Counted from the stretch's first letter, positions 1-11,470 are shown. The stretch is 64,000 nucleotides of DNA from Tanypteryx hageni (GCA_028673005.1 CM054113.1:174947956-175011955), one strand, 5' to 3'. Notes: generated by a model not told the origin, from the letters alone. A program made the numbers and translations.

Positions 1-514
1 AGCGTCGAAATCACGGCGTGCATTCGCGTTGGAAAAATCCGAACGTTCGTCATAAAATTACAGGCGACAACTAAGCTATTCCACGAACTAATTTTTTACC
101 GAGGTTAAACACCTGAATGATCGCTTTTTGTTTCAAGATTGCCTTCCTACGAGAAAAACGCTGTCTATTTCTAGAGAGCCGAGTGGTGTTGATAGGCAAC
201 AGTATAGTACAGGGATGGCAAATGATTGCTGTGCCGCGTGCCAAGAAAATAATGTGAATCATCAGAATTCTTTTGCGCACCACTGGTTTACTCCTCCTCT
301 ATGAAACTCCATATTTTATACAGAAAATACAAGCTTACGCGTGCCACGCATTTGACATCCGTAATATAGTACATAACTAGCTGTATAAATACATTCCAAT
401 TAAATTGAAGGTCGACAATAGAGACCCACGTTGGTACAATAAGCAAGTTAGGAGAGAATAAGCCACGCGAAAATAAGAAATATGCCATTCTACATCATCC
501 AGTGAGTATAGACC
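1..514. other. No gene recognised
   Basis: AT-rich sequence with only short chance reading frames on the minus strand. I see no repeat or RNA gene in it. It ends where the reading frame of the first LINE copy becomes open. Confidence 0.5.
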
Positions 515-1268
515 AGCTTAAATTCAGACGTATAAGGAATCCCGCGATAAAGCGAGAAATACTATGCGCGAGGCTTTTACTAACTTCAGGAGTAAGGTAT
601 TAAATAATTATTTGAAGGAGGATCCTAAAGCGTTTTGGTCCTATGTGAGAGAGGTCCAAGGTAGAGGCTCTACCATACCTTCCCTGCGTAATGACTCGGG
701 TGCCGTTATTCATGATAGCGTAGAGAAAGCCATCCTGTTAAACGGTCATTTTGTAAAAACATTTACATACGTCAGCGACCATTGCGTATATTATGCACCC
801 ACTATAAGAAGGGACCTGATGGACGATATAGTATTTTCTGAGGTGGGAATAGCAAAGCAATTAAGTTCCATCAGACATAACAAAGCCACTGGCCCCGAAG
901 AAATTCCTGCTCGCGTTTTAAAAGAATTAGCTGAAGAAATAGCACCTTTTCTTCGGATAATCTTCGAGAAATCCATTTCTCGCGCAGAGGTCCCTAGCGA
1001 TTGGAGGTTAGCGCACGTTACCCCAATTCATAAGGGCGGCGACAAGGAGAACCCAGAAAATTACAGGCCGATTTCTTTAACTTCGATATCGTGTAAGATT
1101 CTCGAGCATATACTCGTTAGCAACATAATGCGATTTCTCGATAGTAATTCATTGTTAGATGATTGTCAACACGGCTTCAGGGAAAGCGAAGCGTGGCCGT
1201 TGTTTATATTTTTGATAAGTATATTGAATGAGAATACCTCCTCAAGCATAAACGTGTTAGCAAATTAG
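515..1268 (+). pseudogene. LINE reverse transcriptase, N-terminal part (fingers/palm)
   Basis: Open frame from about 517; the first methionine is at 564 but coding similarity begins before it. The order is typical of CR1/L2-like RTs: a KAFWSYVR linker, a short acidic segment, then NKATGPEEIPARVLKEL (normally GPDGIP), APFLRIIF, VPSDWRLAHVTPIHKGGD, NYRPISLTSISCKILEH and CQHGFR. After QHGFR the frame drifts and ends at 1266-1268. The catalytic YADD/FADD region, which should follow about 100 residues later, is missing here. This is a dead fragment of the element spanning 515-3055. The following kilobase shows no RT signature. Confidence 0.85.
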
Positions 1269-1289
1269 GAGATGTTTTTTCAGAACTGG

Positions 1290-2270
1290 ACCGTGTCGGC
1301 AGCCGTGCGAGTCGGAAGAAACCCATCAATTCTTTTAAAACAGTTGAATTTGATTTTTGATCGGCCGATTCCACCCGCTTACTAAACTCGAGTTTTGTTC
1401 GTTAACGACGATTGGTTTGGGAGATAACGATATGCTAGTTTCCTTACTTGTTCATATGAATTTTATTTAAGCATCATGTGCTTTTTATAGACCGATGCAC
1501 CGCAAGTGGCGCATGCGTCGTGGATGATTATCCCTATTCTAGAACGATGACGAAGGATTTCGGTGTTGCGACACGCTATCGCTGTTTGTTTGTTTGCTCT
1601 CGCGACAACAAATGGCACGAAACAAAATAAATTATTCTTTAGCTAAAGTTGCGTTGTATTAAATGAAGATAAATATATCTAGTATGGCATTGCTGTCGAA
1701 ATTACATAATAAATTGGCATGTTGGCCACAAACTAGGATATCTCATAAACAATGCTAGAAATATCTGCTATGTAACTTTTACGCATGAACTGAGCATATA
1801 CCGTATGATATTCTTAAGCTTTCCCATAGAAGATGTTGAAAATGAATACGTTGAAGATGAGTGCTCATCTTAATTATCTTACTGTTCAGGAGTTTTTATT
1901 TTAGTTCCTTTCCCGTAGAAGGCAAAAGAAATCTGGTACCATCCCTCGTTTTTCACGGCTTCGCTTTACACGTTTTCATTTTATCACGGTTTTCATTTTG
2001 GAGAGCACGGTTCCGGAACGGTCTCCAAGTGTTAAAAATCATAAACTGCTTCTATTCGACTCAAAATTTATAATGAAGGAAGTTTCTGAGTAGTTTATAA
2101 CTAAATTGTTGCACATTGAACTCAAGATTGCCCTCAAATGTAACCTTGTGTATTCTTATGAGAAAACCTACCTACCTCACTTTGTAAGGTTTCGTTTTAC
2201 ACAGCCTCTTCCAGGAAAGCATCTATCGCGCAAAGCGTGGGATGGGTGCATAATAATTCAGCCGAGCAAG
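1290..2270. other. Non-LINE DNA inside the broken LINE
   Basis: This stretch separates the two RT blocks and replaces the part that should carry the catalytic aspartates. I find no RT motif in six frames. Part of it (about 1941-2012) matches a pogo/Tigger-like repeat seen also at 40599. The simplest reading is an internal deletion combined with insertion of other repeats. Confidence 0.5.
1941..2012 (+). repeat. Pogo/Tigger-like dispersed repeat, copy 1
   Basis: The segment starts CATCCCTCG and continues with spaced CACGG, TTCGCT, ACGTTTT, CACGG and TTC blocks. It aligns by eye over about 70 bp with 40599-40672. The CCTCG-TTT-CACGG style resembles the ends of Tigger/pogo elements. No full element with both ends is visible here. 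Confidence 0.5.
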
Positions 2271-2278
2271 TCTAGTAG

Positions 2279-2954
2279 AAAGTATGATGCGTTATCTGTT
2301 TGGTGCAAGGAATGGCAGCTAGAAATCAATCAGAAAAAGAGTAACGTTCTAAACTTTTGGAAATCTAGAAGCCCATCGTCCGTGTTTACCTACTCGATAG
2401 ATGGTGAGAGCATTCCTGTTTCGGAATCCGTGAAATACCTCGGGGTAACCTTGAATCGTGACCTGTCTTGGGACACCCACATAAGACGAGTGATAGGTGC
2501 GGCAAATAAGAAGTTGGCTTTTGTGCGTAGGATAGTCAGGAAAAGCACGGAAAAGGTGAGAGAATCCTGTTATTTATCGTTGGTTAGACCTCAAATGGAA
2601 TACGCAGCAGCGGTTTGGGATCCATATCAGAGGGGACTCATAAAGGATTTAGAAAAAATACAGCGGCGAGCAGCTAGATTCGTGAAAAAGAATTACGATA
2701 AAAAACAGAGCGTTACGTTACTCATTGATGATTTGAGTTGGCCATCGTTGAAAGATCGTAGATTACAGGCGAGACTTAAACTTCTAGATAAATATAGGTT
2801 GGAGATATTCGTAAATGAAATGAAGGATATTATTCGACAACCAACGTATATCGGACGGAGGGATAATGACGACAAGATTCGCGAAATAGATAGTAGGACG
2901 GAGAGGTATAAGGAGTCCTTTTTTCCTAGGACAATACGTGACCACAATAGATAA
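2279..2954 (+). pseudogene. LINE reverse transcriptase, C-terminal part
   Basis: Similarity begins at the phrase YDALSVWCKEWQLEINQKKS, just after where the catalytic box should lie. It continues with VKYLGVTLNRDLSWDTHI, a SLVRPQMEYAAAVWDPYQ block, IQRRAARFVKKNYD, the SLKDRRLQARLKLL segment and a terminal FPRTIRDHNR before the stop. These are the standard downstream landmarks of CR1/L2-type RTs. The frame is intact for about 225 codons, suggesting the copy is not very old. The open frame begins at 2106, but its first 55 or so codons do not resemble RT. Confidence 0.88.
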
Positions 2955-3055
2955 GTGTGAATAATAATTAGTTAGGAACTTGGTGCGCGGCACCCCCTGC
3001 CATCCACCGTCAAGGTGACTTGCAGGGTAATATGTAGATGTAGATGTAGATGATG
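2955..3055 (+). repeat. LINE family 1 3' UTR and (TGTAGA)n tail
   Basis: After the stop there is about 45 bp of spacer, then the conserved family phrase ending CTTGCAGGG, then TGTAGATG repeats up to 3054. Near-identical phrase and tail follow the RT C-terminus at 42292-42380, 55500-55599 and 56250-56302. Confidence 0.85.
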
Positions 3056-3059
3056 GGAT

Positions 3060-4365
3060 TTGTGCAATATTTATTTTCGTTATGGAAATCTTATTAGCCG
3101 AAGAAAATTCATAATTATAATTACAAGTAAAGATGGCGAAAAACCGTTAAAAATTTATTTAAATCTATCAAATATTTCTTCATGGCTTTACCTCTTATTT
3201 TGAAGGAATTCGAAGATAAATCTTGGTAACAATTTCGATCTCAAAATTCCTTCGTTATTTAAAGCTACCAATTATTGCCAGGCAGAGAATAAAATTCGTT
3301 GAATTAGGTTCGGTGGCCGGATAAAGGAATAAATGAAACATCGAAGGACTGACATGAAAAAAGTAGCTGCTATCTGTAGTTAATTTCCGTGTAAAGAAAA
3401 ACAAAAAATGGCAAATTACTCTTTTAATTTACCCGCAAAATTCGCATTAGGAATGGAATCGGTTAACTACGGTATTTCCCTCATTTGGTTATTTCGAGTC
3501 GTTAGTGATACAAATATAGCGTTCCACTTGAAGCGATGCAAGGAAGGAATTCCCTCAGAAAGATTAGGTTACTGCCCCGGAAATGTCGCAAAAGAGAACT
3601 TATCAGTCTTAACACATCCTTTTTGGCATGCAAATTAATCAGATTATGTCTACAGAGATATTCGAGAGGTGCTTCCTTCAACGAAAATGATATCAGCTGA
3701 AAAAATGCGCACTGTTTTTCATGATGACATAGAAAGTGCATTATACTTATTATCTATAAAGTTTAACAACACGAGATTTTATTTAAGTGAAAACTTGAGA
3801 TCAATATTCAACAATTCACTTGCGCTGTTTTCAGCATCGTTTCCGTTATCCATTATTTGAAACATTTTATACAATTTAATGCTCTGAGGTGGTTTCAAAA
3901 CCGTGCGAAACAATTGTTGCCCATGCAACTCATTCTCTAGAAGAAATCCTTGATAAACCGAAATTTGTAGAGCGAAACCGCGCAGTTCGAGGGACTTTCC
4001 GGTCTGATTTAGCCATCCTTTACATAAAAAAGCTATAGCCGTCTTAAGGGGGAGGCCACATGATCCTTGGCTCAGGGCCTCACTTTAGAGGGGGGCTCCA
4101 AATTTGGAGAGGAGAAATAAAACAGAGACTCAAAGTCAGAAATACTTATGAACTATTAGACATGAGGAGAGAAACAGCAAAAACAGCCTATTTGGTTTTG
4201 AACATTGAATTTTTAATAAATATATATTATGAAATCGTGAGTTTACTTCATACTAAAACTTCACTTGATTGACCTTTACTTGCTGGTATTCCGTCTTAAA
4301 TAAACGGCGCAATATACATTGCACAAACTTTCTCACATACGTATACTGTAGTTTTGCGTATATTT
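3060..4365. other. No gene recognised
   Basis: AT-rich. An open frame at 3408-3638 has no recognisable domain and reads like chance. The sequence around 3309 (TTCGGTGGCCG) also occurs near 46160, so a dispersed repeat may lie here. The segment 4050-4115 is unusually G/C-rich, with paired GGGCCTCACTTT-like phrases typical of eroded hAT-type MITEs, but no ends could be fixed. Confidence 0.45.
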
Positions 4366-4367
4366 GA

Positions 4368-5480
4368 ATGCCACAGGATGAGATATAGTAATATTTTGGG
4401 GCATATGGCTTAGTTAGTATTATTTTTGACATCAGGCTGTAAGACTAGATGGATTTTAATCAAAATCCTAATAACTTTTTGAGTAAATCGAATTTTGTTT
4501 CAAAATATCCAAGAATAAAATACCCTTAATTGTTGCGCAATATCGTTCATCTCTTCCGAGTGTTTATTATGAATTATGTTATTCACAAATATGAGATATC
4601 ATTCGATTTAGTTTAACCGTCTAGGCCAGGGGTGGGGAACTGGCGGCCTTCAGGCCGCATGCGGCCTTTTGTGTTAGTCTAAAAATACTCAAACTCGCAT
4701 ATGATTTTAGCATGTAAGTTACAGAAAGAACAAACAAAATGTATGTATTTTGCATCAACAGAACCTTTGCGCCAAATCTACCTTCATTATATTGTGTTAA
4801 AGCCTTCAAAGTCTTTAAAAATATTAGTAAATATGAAGAATTTAAATCTGTATTCGTTAAGTTAAAAAGCCATTAAATTGTGTTTGCCTCTTTATAACTA
4901 TTTAAATTTTGATAAATGTGAATGTATGCAACGTGCATCGCAATGTGCGACCTGATGAGGTCTCCGTTAAGCAACATTTGGCCTTCCAATGATAAAAGGT
5001 TCTCCACCCCTGGTCTAGACTGTTGTAAGATTTTGAGTGGATCGCGGCGGAGGCGTGACGTTATAGGGCTTAGGTAAGGTAGCTTACCGTACATTGTAAT
5101 GTCACTGGACGCCACATGATGACAATTTGAGACATATGGCTTAGGCAGTATTATTTCTGGCATCAGGCTCTACATTATGATTTATTTTAATCAAATTCCT
5201 TTGAGTAATTTTTGAGTAAATCAAACTTTTATAAAAATCGCCAAGAATAAACTACCCTTTATTTTTGTGCAACATAATTTTTATCAAAAAGAGGCCTGCA
5301 AAATATGATATATTGCATAAATACGAGATATCGTTTGATTTTATGTACGCGTTTTGAACCGACAGACAGACGGGATTGCGAAAACCACTTTTATGGACTC
5401 AGGGACACCTAAAACGTACGTTTCTATCAAAATCTCGAAGTAGAATTTGTTGACGATATACTACCTATATGAGAAAGTAA
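4368..5480 (+). repeat. Two-unit tandem repeat, first unit split by a MITE
   Basis: Unit 1 begins near 4368 and unit 2 near 5105. Shared order: CATATGGCTTAG, then a GCATCAGGCT-type phrase, TTTTAATCAAA, GAGTAAATC, CCAAGAATAAA and TACGAGATATC-type sequence. Subtracting the 386-bp MITE at 4627-5012 leaves a period of roughly 350 bp. Downstream of unit 2 lies a tail with GACAGACAGACGGG, a CTCAGGGACACC phrase, CAAAATCTCG and finally GAGAAAGTA near 5473. The latter features recur at 14465-14590. Confidence 0.65.
4627..5012. mobile_element. Nonautonomous hAT element (MITE), 386 bp
   Basis: Terminal inverted repeats are CAGGGGTGGGGAAC at the left and GTTCTCCACCCCTG at the right (one mismatch). The flanks carry an 8-bp target duplication, GTCTAGGC (4619-4626) and GTCTAGAC (5013-5020), with one difference. 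CAGGGGTGG-type ends plus an 8-bp duplication are diagnostic of hAT elements. The interior is AT-rich with no transposase, so it must have been mobilised in trans. It sits in the first unit of the tandem repeat and is therefore younger than the duplication, or at least than that unit. Confidence 0.9.
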
Positions 5481-5519
5481 AAGTAACTTATATTATTATA
5501 CCACAAAATTTATTGAAAA

Positions 5520-5958
5520 AACACGACCCGGGTTTCGATCATCAGGTGACGAAGAATATAAAAACATGCCATATATAGGTTAGGCTCGGGTAGAGGGACA
5601 GGGAGGGAGGGGAAGGTTAAGGCAGATGTGAGAAGGGATGAGGGCGAAACTATTGGCTAGAGGTTGACAAAGAAGTGGGGGAGGGAGAGTAATTGGTCTC
5701 TTGGTGATTAGCGACTGCCACTAGAATAGGAGAAGGGGAAAGTTACAAGTATTCATTAAAAACCGTTACATTAATAATTCGGTTACATTTGAAATTTCTA
5801 ATTGCTCCAACGCATTGAGCACAAGTCCTTTTTCTGAAAAGTGGCAAATTTCCAATTTAAAATTACTACTATGTTGGGAATTAATTAGGTGTTTGACAAA
5901 GTGGAAGTTAGACGTAACAATATTTCTGAAAGCCTTAAAGTGTTCTTCAGTGTTATTT
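5520..5958 (-). mobile_element. Penelope-like element, 3' end copy 1
   Basis: Minus-strand 5'-truncated Penelope-like retroelement. It comprises a coding relic (5766-5952) and a noncoding 3' region with an acidic GC/GA-rich part. The outer end contains the phrase CACCTGATGATCGAAACCCG (minus strand), common at ends of Penelope-like elements. The 3' region aligns by eye with 12135-12330 (for example TATATAGGTTAGGCTCGGG against TATGTAGGTTAGGCACGGG), confirming that both are copies of one family. Confidence 0.75.
5766..5952 (-). pseudogene. GIY-YIG endonuclease C-terminus of a Penelope-like element
   Basis: Minus-strand translation reads TEEHFKAFRNIVTSNFHFVK, then HLINSQHSSNF, then ICHFSEKG, and ends LLM before a stop at 5766-5768. 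This matches the conserved tail of Penelope-like GIY-YIG domains, where an (E)EH-helix is followed by S-FA-HL---H and a closing leucine-rich helix. The GIY-YIG start itself is cut off by 5' truncation. The frame is intact to the stop. The protein would have acted in target-site cleavage for retrotransposition. Confidence 0.75.
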
Positions 5959-6243
5959 TTGGGATTTTTTGCTTTATAATTTTTGTTTGCATTATATTTT
6001 ATTTTTCCAGTATTTCTTTATACCCCCCAGCCACCCACCCTCTAAGTAGCGTAATGCTGTATAATATTATTATCCATGAAATCAGATAGGTAATAACCAT
6101 CGCAACATTTTGCAATCAATGCAAAAATTTGGTAAATAAGTCGTGCTCAAAAAGTCCCATGGCCTCCAAATGCCTTAAGACAGCCCTGATGAAAGCCAAA
6201 ATTCAGTGAGGTTTGCTTTCGTTCGCAATCACTCCGGAACATC

Positions 6244-6316
6244 GGGGGTGTAACACATGTCAGTGGTAGTGCTTTGTATGCTGAAAGCCCTGGGTTCAAA
6301 TCCCAGCAACTCCACT
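6244..6316 (+). repeat. tRNA-Ala-like SINE head
   Basis: The sequence runs GGGGGTGTAACACATGTCAG, then TGGTAGTGC, then GGGTTCAAATCCCAGCAACT before TCCA and a T run. It has an A-box-like block, a clear B box (GGTTCAAATCC) and an acceptor-like 3' end resembling tRNA-Ala. An insertion in the D arm and mismatches in the acceptor and anticodon stems rule out a working tRNA. A related head lies on the minus strand at 10482-10555, so this is best read as a tRNA-derived SINE. Confidence 0.65.
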
Positions 6317-6369
6317 TTTTATCGGCTACGTAGGTCCTGTTGAAATTGTAAAAGTTTTTTTGCAAAAAG

Positions 6370-8160
6370 TGTATTATTATACAACCTAATTCATCTACTT
6401 ATAAATTGCTTCTTTAAATAAATGAATAAATCCCGGAAAATATATTTTAGCCATTAGCCCTCACAAATTAAGTGAGTGCTCTGCAACCGGGGTAAGTACA
6501 CTAAATTGTGAAAATTTGGAACTATAGGGAAGGAAAGAATATCACTTTGTTATATGTATATATTTAACAAGTCACGATAACAGAAAAGAGATTCTTTTTC
6601 GAAAAAGCGATAGTCTGTGGTCGAATTTGGTACAACCTTTCAGGTATTGTAGACTGAAATTTCTTTATTGGAGAATAGGTAAAATTTATCTTTGTATAAT
6701 TTTTATGGTTCCGCTAAACTATCGAAATAAATTGTAAGTATATTATTCAACCACGATTATTTCTAACCACAACTTAAACACCATGACCTAAAAGAACGTA
6801 GACGCTTATATATATTTTTAAACCAATGGATATGTTCCGCAAAACGTCTTTGAGCCATTTTCGCTTTTTTATCTCCCGCTTTTTCCGTTTTTTAGTTTTC
6901 AACTCCTTTTCATCCTATAACGAAATGATTTAATTCGTAAATAACCTCTACTGGAGATTCACTTATACAAAAATTGCGCGTTATTTATGCATTCGTGCGG
7001 CCTTATTGGAAGCAAAAATGGAAACTTCAATTCCTGAACCTCCCGAGAGAGAAACGTGCCTAATTTATTCTTCTTGCGTGCCTCACTTCTGCTTGTTGAA
7101 CATATGCTTCGAACAGATTATATTGAAGAAGGGGATACACAGACTCAACCACATCGGCAAATCAACATAGGAGGGGCGATGCAATAAGTGGCATTAATGA
7201 ATACCCTCTTCGCCTCTCGTGGCAGTTTTTATCGATCGCGACTCGCCCTCACTTCCGAACGGATTGCTCGGTTGCCGAAAACGCCGCCATGCGGGCACTT
7301 GACGGAGCGAAATTCCTCAGTTTATTGCACTCTTGGCGCTGTCGATTTCTCTCCATCCCTCCTCCTCCCTCCTTACTTTTCCTACCGCCGTGTGACGAAT
7401 TCCACCACATAAACCACCACCAGCCCCTTCTCTCTCTCTCTTTTTCTCTCCCGCCCTCTATCACCATATCTCTCTGCCACGAATGTTTACGACGGCAGCG
7501 TTAAAAAAAAAAAATAACACAATAATCGTCACTTCCACGAATTCTTTTCGGAAGGCCATCTCGAGCGCAACGCAACAGCGCATGAAACCCAAATCCGGCG
7601 CCCCGAATGTAAAAATCGCGCCGGCGAGATAAATAACAAGGACCGAATTCGCGAAATTGGCGAACTCTGGGAAACGAAGGGGGGAAACCCGTCGAAGGAG
7701 TTGCAACGCCTACAACGCCCTCTACACTCTATTCTGTTTTAGATCCAACTCGCGGAATAATAAAACGCGATTCCTTTGCGGTGCCCTTGTGAAAATTCGG
7801 AGAAAATTCAATGGGCGCTCATGGAGGTCGGGGACGGAATAGGGGGTGGGGGAAGAAGGGTGGGAGAAGCAAGAAAGGGGGGAGGAGGCTGTTGGACGCA
7901 ATCGTTTGTGCGCGATGCGAAATCGACGGAGAGGGAAAGTTATTCGGCCGCCACCTTTTCATTTCCCTCCCACTTGTTTTTTCTGAGACCATTTTCCTTC
8001 CTCACGACGTTCTGTAGTTCTCAAAGCTTATGTGGGCGCTTTACCCTCTCTCCTCCGTCGGTGCGGAGGGTTTAAGACACTCCGCGGAGTCATTTATTCG
8101 TCTATCACCTAGATGCCGGTGAATATCAAAATATAAGCGCTCAAAAATCAAATTAAAAAT
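6370..8160. other. No gene; CpG-richer block with a CT-rich tract
   Basis: 6370-7100 is AT-rich with nothing recognised. 7180-8080 is distinctly richer in G+C and CpG. It contains a pyrimidine tract (about 7340-7470) and a purine-rich stretch (7830-7890). Open frames here (for example 7188-7412 and 7776-8075) run through the skewed DNA and show no domain. It could be an exon-proximal or promoter-like island, but nothing proves it. Confidence 0.4.
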
Positions 8161-8165
8161 AATTA

Positions 8166-8273
8166 TTACTTATATCAGGTATATATCTGACAGCCATAAA
8201 TAAGTTTTAAATAACCAAATCCTTGGTTTCTCACGACCGTTTTATGGCCATTGGAGGCACCTGAGATAAGTAA
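8166..8273 (+). repeat. Foldback repeat family, copy 1
   Basis: The left end TTACTTATATCAGG pairs with the right end CCTGAGATAAGTAA. The right arm reads ACCGTTTTATGGCCATTGGA with GGCACCTGAG, and the left arm is its diverged reverse complement (CAGCCATAAATAAG). The same arm sequence recurs in both orientations at six other places in this window. There is no coding capacity. Confidence 0.65.
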
Positions 8274-8279
8274 CTACTC

Positions 8280-9415
8280 AATAATTCCTATTGATTGGAT
8301 GGAAGTAACTAATGTATCCATTTCATTCACGTTTTAATCTATTATTTGGTGTTCAATTATATTATTCCAAAAAATGTTGTTAGTAGGCGTTTTTCAAAAA
8401 ATATCTTCGTGTCATAAACGACAATCTGTGCTATCTAACTAAAAAAATGTTGTAGAAATTTATTAAATAACATTTTTAGTGTGGCTCAAAAGTCTAATTA
8501 TTTTTTTTTTAACGATCTGCGGATTCCCTCTTGCCTACGCGCAATGGGTATCTAAGAGGTTGTGCAATGAATAGCTGGTCAGTTTAAAAAATTTTACGAA
8601 AAAACGCATTACCTTTTCTTCTTTCACTAACACATAAACCAGAAGTATATATATTTGATACTAAGTCGAATTAAAGCATAATAAAATTATATTTTATGCA
8701 CTTTTGTGGGGTATTTTGTCACGACCATGACGATATCATTAAAAAATATTGGGTTTGTCTCAACCCGCTGCGCTATTGCAGGGCTAGAGTTTTGCCTCCT
8801 CCCACTCTTCACTCCCTCCTTCAATCCTTCCTCTCTCCCTTCCTCCATCTTTCCTCCCTCCCTACCTCCATCCCTCCCTCGTATTCTCTCCCCAGCTCCC
8901 TCTTTCTCCTTCTTCCATTACTCTTTCTTACCCTCGTGTCAAACACTGCCTCTATTATCCAAAAGCCTTTAATTTTCCCGGACGTGAGATCCGTGTATAG
9001 ACCGATGTTAGGATTTCTGTGCTCCCCCAAGGGGGTTGACCAATGCAATTGGCACGATCTAGCTAACCATATCCCCCACGAACGAAGGAAGTTGCATCGC
9101 GCATACCTGGGCGTAAAACCCTTTCTACTCCTCTCTCTCCTTCCGTTTTCCCCCTCTCTCTACCTTTCTTTAATTTTTTTAGGCTTTCCCTCTCTCATAT
9201 CCTAACGAGATTGTGCCACATGTCCTTACGTTTCGAAGGGTTGAAAGGGAAACCTATTCCTTTTTTAAGCAACCCATGCGGAGAAAGGTGGCGGCATAAA
9301 TAAAAATTGTCTGTTAAACATTTAATGCGATGCATGTATCTTCCATTGATTTATTTTGTTTTCTTATGATTCTGTGATAGGATTTTACTGTCAGATATGA
9401 GAAAACTGGTAAATC
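8280..9415. other. No gene; two long pyrimidine tracts
   Basis: Pyrimidine-rich tracts at about 8789-8935 and 9118-9200 are made of TCCCTCC-like units. The 169-codon frame at 8696-9205 is an artefact of these tracts (runs of P, S, L, F). The rest is AT-rich with no recognised feature. Confidence 0.5.
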
Positions 9416-9419
9416 GGAA

Positions 9420-9590
9420 TTCTCTCCATAAGATTGTTGTGAAAACCAAATGCGCATTTTGGCTTACATCATCAATGGTAATTCACCAGTAGTTGGTTCT
9501 AGAAATAATTCTTTTTTGTAGAAGATGATGACGACGGCTGCCTTGTAGCGTCGAATCCCCGTATGGTTTTCAGAACCACTTTATAGCGTT
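9420..9590. repeat. Foldback repeat family, copy 2
   Basis: The left arm (9422-9472) carries AAAACCAAATGCGCATTTTG in minus-sense orientation. The right arm (9524-9588) carries GATGATGACGACGGCTGCCT and GGTTTTCAGAACCACTTTAT. Together they form a foldback with a spacer of about 50 bp. Confidence 0.6.
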
Positions 9591-10481
9591 TGCGAAAATT
9601 CTGATTTATCAGTTTGATCTTAGCAATAAGACGGGCTTGATGATCCTCTGAATCTGATAGGAAGTTATAGCTTTCGGGTGAAATTAATTGCGTTTCTGAT
9701 AACCATAACTCACCTATATAACTGTGATGCGTTGAATTTGTATACATTTTAAGACGAGAAAAATACAAAATGCTTGATCATTTTGATATGATTGGAGGTT
9801 ACATTCCTCTAATACTTGTATTGTAGCATTAATGCAACTACATATATCGAATGTGCATGTTCAACGAAACGAGAAATGGGTATGTTTTTAATTACAATTT
9901 CGTTACATGCGAATTTCAAAGACAAATGGATGTTTCTTCGACTAAAACTAAAGCGCGATTCCCTCGTCCAACGAGACGTGCGATCACAGTTTACGAGAGA
10001 GACGATTTTTTCCAATGCAGTAAATGAAATCTAACGACTATTTCGTCGTTGTTAAATTTCGATAAAACGATGGAACGGAAGTTGTGAAGATAACTATTTA
10101 TTTGTGGACAGCAAACGAAGACACTGACTTTCTCTCGCTGAAAAATTTTCCGTACTCTTTCGTTAATCCGGTACTGCGCGCTCTCTTTCCACTCTTCTTT
10201 CTAATGGTTGACATGGTTTCTTAAAGAAAAACGGATGAATATAACTAGCAGCTTCTCCAAAATTATACAACATGATGGGAGGAATAAAATGCACATAAAT
10301 GATTGAAAGAATGTTTCAAAATAATCTGTATCGAATAGCCATAGTTAATGGAGCCAAACTACGTGCCGATATTGGATTCAAAATTATTTGCAGAGTATGC
10401 TTACTGTTTCAAAGATTAACCAAAAGTTGTTGAAAATTTAAGCTCGGTGCATTGGAAATAATAAATATGAGGTAAAAAATT

Positions 10482-10555
10482 GGAGGTGCTGGGATTCAAA
10501 CCAAGAACTTTTAACAGGCGAATCAAACACTATACCGCTGACTTACAACACCAAT
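10482..10555 (-). repeat. tRNA-derived SINE head
   Basis: On the minus strand this reads TTGGTGTTGTAAGTCAGCGG, an A-box-like TAAGTCAGCGGTATAG, then a B box GGTTTGAATCC and CAGCACCTCCAA followed by a T-rich stretch. The arrangement matches the head at 6244. Stems are too mismatched for a functional tRNA. Confidence 0.6.
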
Positions 10556-10559
10556 TTAC

Positions 10560-11470
10560 TCCTTAAATGGCAAAAGGAACGTGCATTCACTTCCTGAAGT
10601 TTGAATAACACCCACGGGATTGAGCGAGAGAAACCCTGCGTCGCTCGTAGCACGGTCGCACGAAACGCAGCGAGGTATATAGCAACAAGGCTTCAAAATC
10701 CCTCCACGGTGTACGCGGTACTTAGGAGGAGGGTCGTGCTTCGCGTGCATTCTCGAAGTACAAGTGCGAGACCGAGATAAGCTGAAAAATCCGCTTGTTA
10801 GGAAATTGGACGGTAAGCGAGGAACGCTTTAGAAAGGACGTTGTCCAATAGGATTTCGATTCTCGCCAAACTTGTGGCGGGCAGGTCATCCTATTCGCCA
10901 TATGATGGAGTTTATACACAGTGTTGATAAATAGGGTGTGCATAAATTTTGAAAGTACGACCGAGGTTTTTAACATCAGTCGAGATAGATAATGTAGGTA
11001 ATGCACCGCAATAATTTATGAACTTTGAAATATAGGCATAAAATAAGTATTTTACGCACCTCGTGACTCCTACACAGTTATTAAATTAAAATTTTGGTAA
11101 ATATTAAAATTAAAATAGCTTATTATATAAAAAATTCCACACATCAAAAAATATCAATTTCGAATATTAGAAGGAAAAATATAGCACATGAAGAGCATGA
11201 ATTCGCCATATGCGCATGTTCTATTCGTCGCACGTGGCTAATGGCGCATCTTTTGAACACGCTGAGTTAAAAAATAAACAATCACCTTTGAGATTTCCTG
11301 CCTTCTTTAGACTGGCCAAATCGACCGCGTGTTAAGTTTTAAAAATCAATATTAGTTTCTATAACAAATTATTGTTTGTACGGATACGAAGGGACAAAGC
11401 GAAATAACCCGACGATATTTTCATCGAATGCTTAGTAACTCATTCCTTTCTTTGCTGTAGAAAGAGAGTT
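10560..11470. other. No gene recognised
   Basis: 10560-10880 is relatively GC-rich single-copy-looking DNA (GCGTCGCTCGTAGCACGG region) without recognisable coding content. The rest is AT-rich. Confidence 0.4.

Larger units (their letters stand above)
515..3055 (+). mobile_element. LINE family 1, longest copy (CR1/L2-like, defective)
   Basis: Non-LTR retrotransposon on the plus strand. It holds an RT N-terminal block (to about 1268), a roughly 1 kb stretch with no RT similarity, and an RT C-terminal block ending at a stop near 2954. A short 3' UTR follows, containing a conserved phrase (CACCCCCTGCCATCCACC, then GGTGACTTGCAGGG) and a tail of about three TGTAGA units ending near 3054. The same C-terminus, UTR phrase and tail recur near 42.0, 55.2, 55.9, 53.4 and 62.2 kb, so this is a multicopy family. 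No endonuclease domain is present, so the copy is 5' truncated as well as internally broken. Assignment to the CR1/L2 side of the Jockey group is from protein style. Confidence 0.85.

Noticed and set aside
6449..6490. Possible exon ending in GTAAGT
   Set aside because: Only about 40 nt, no partner exon, and another GTGAGT lies inside it.
8696..9205. 169-codon frame
   Set aside because: Caused by two TCCCTCC-type tracts; no domain.
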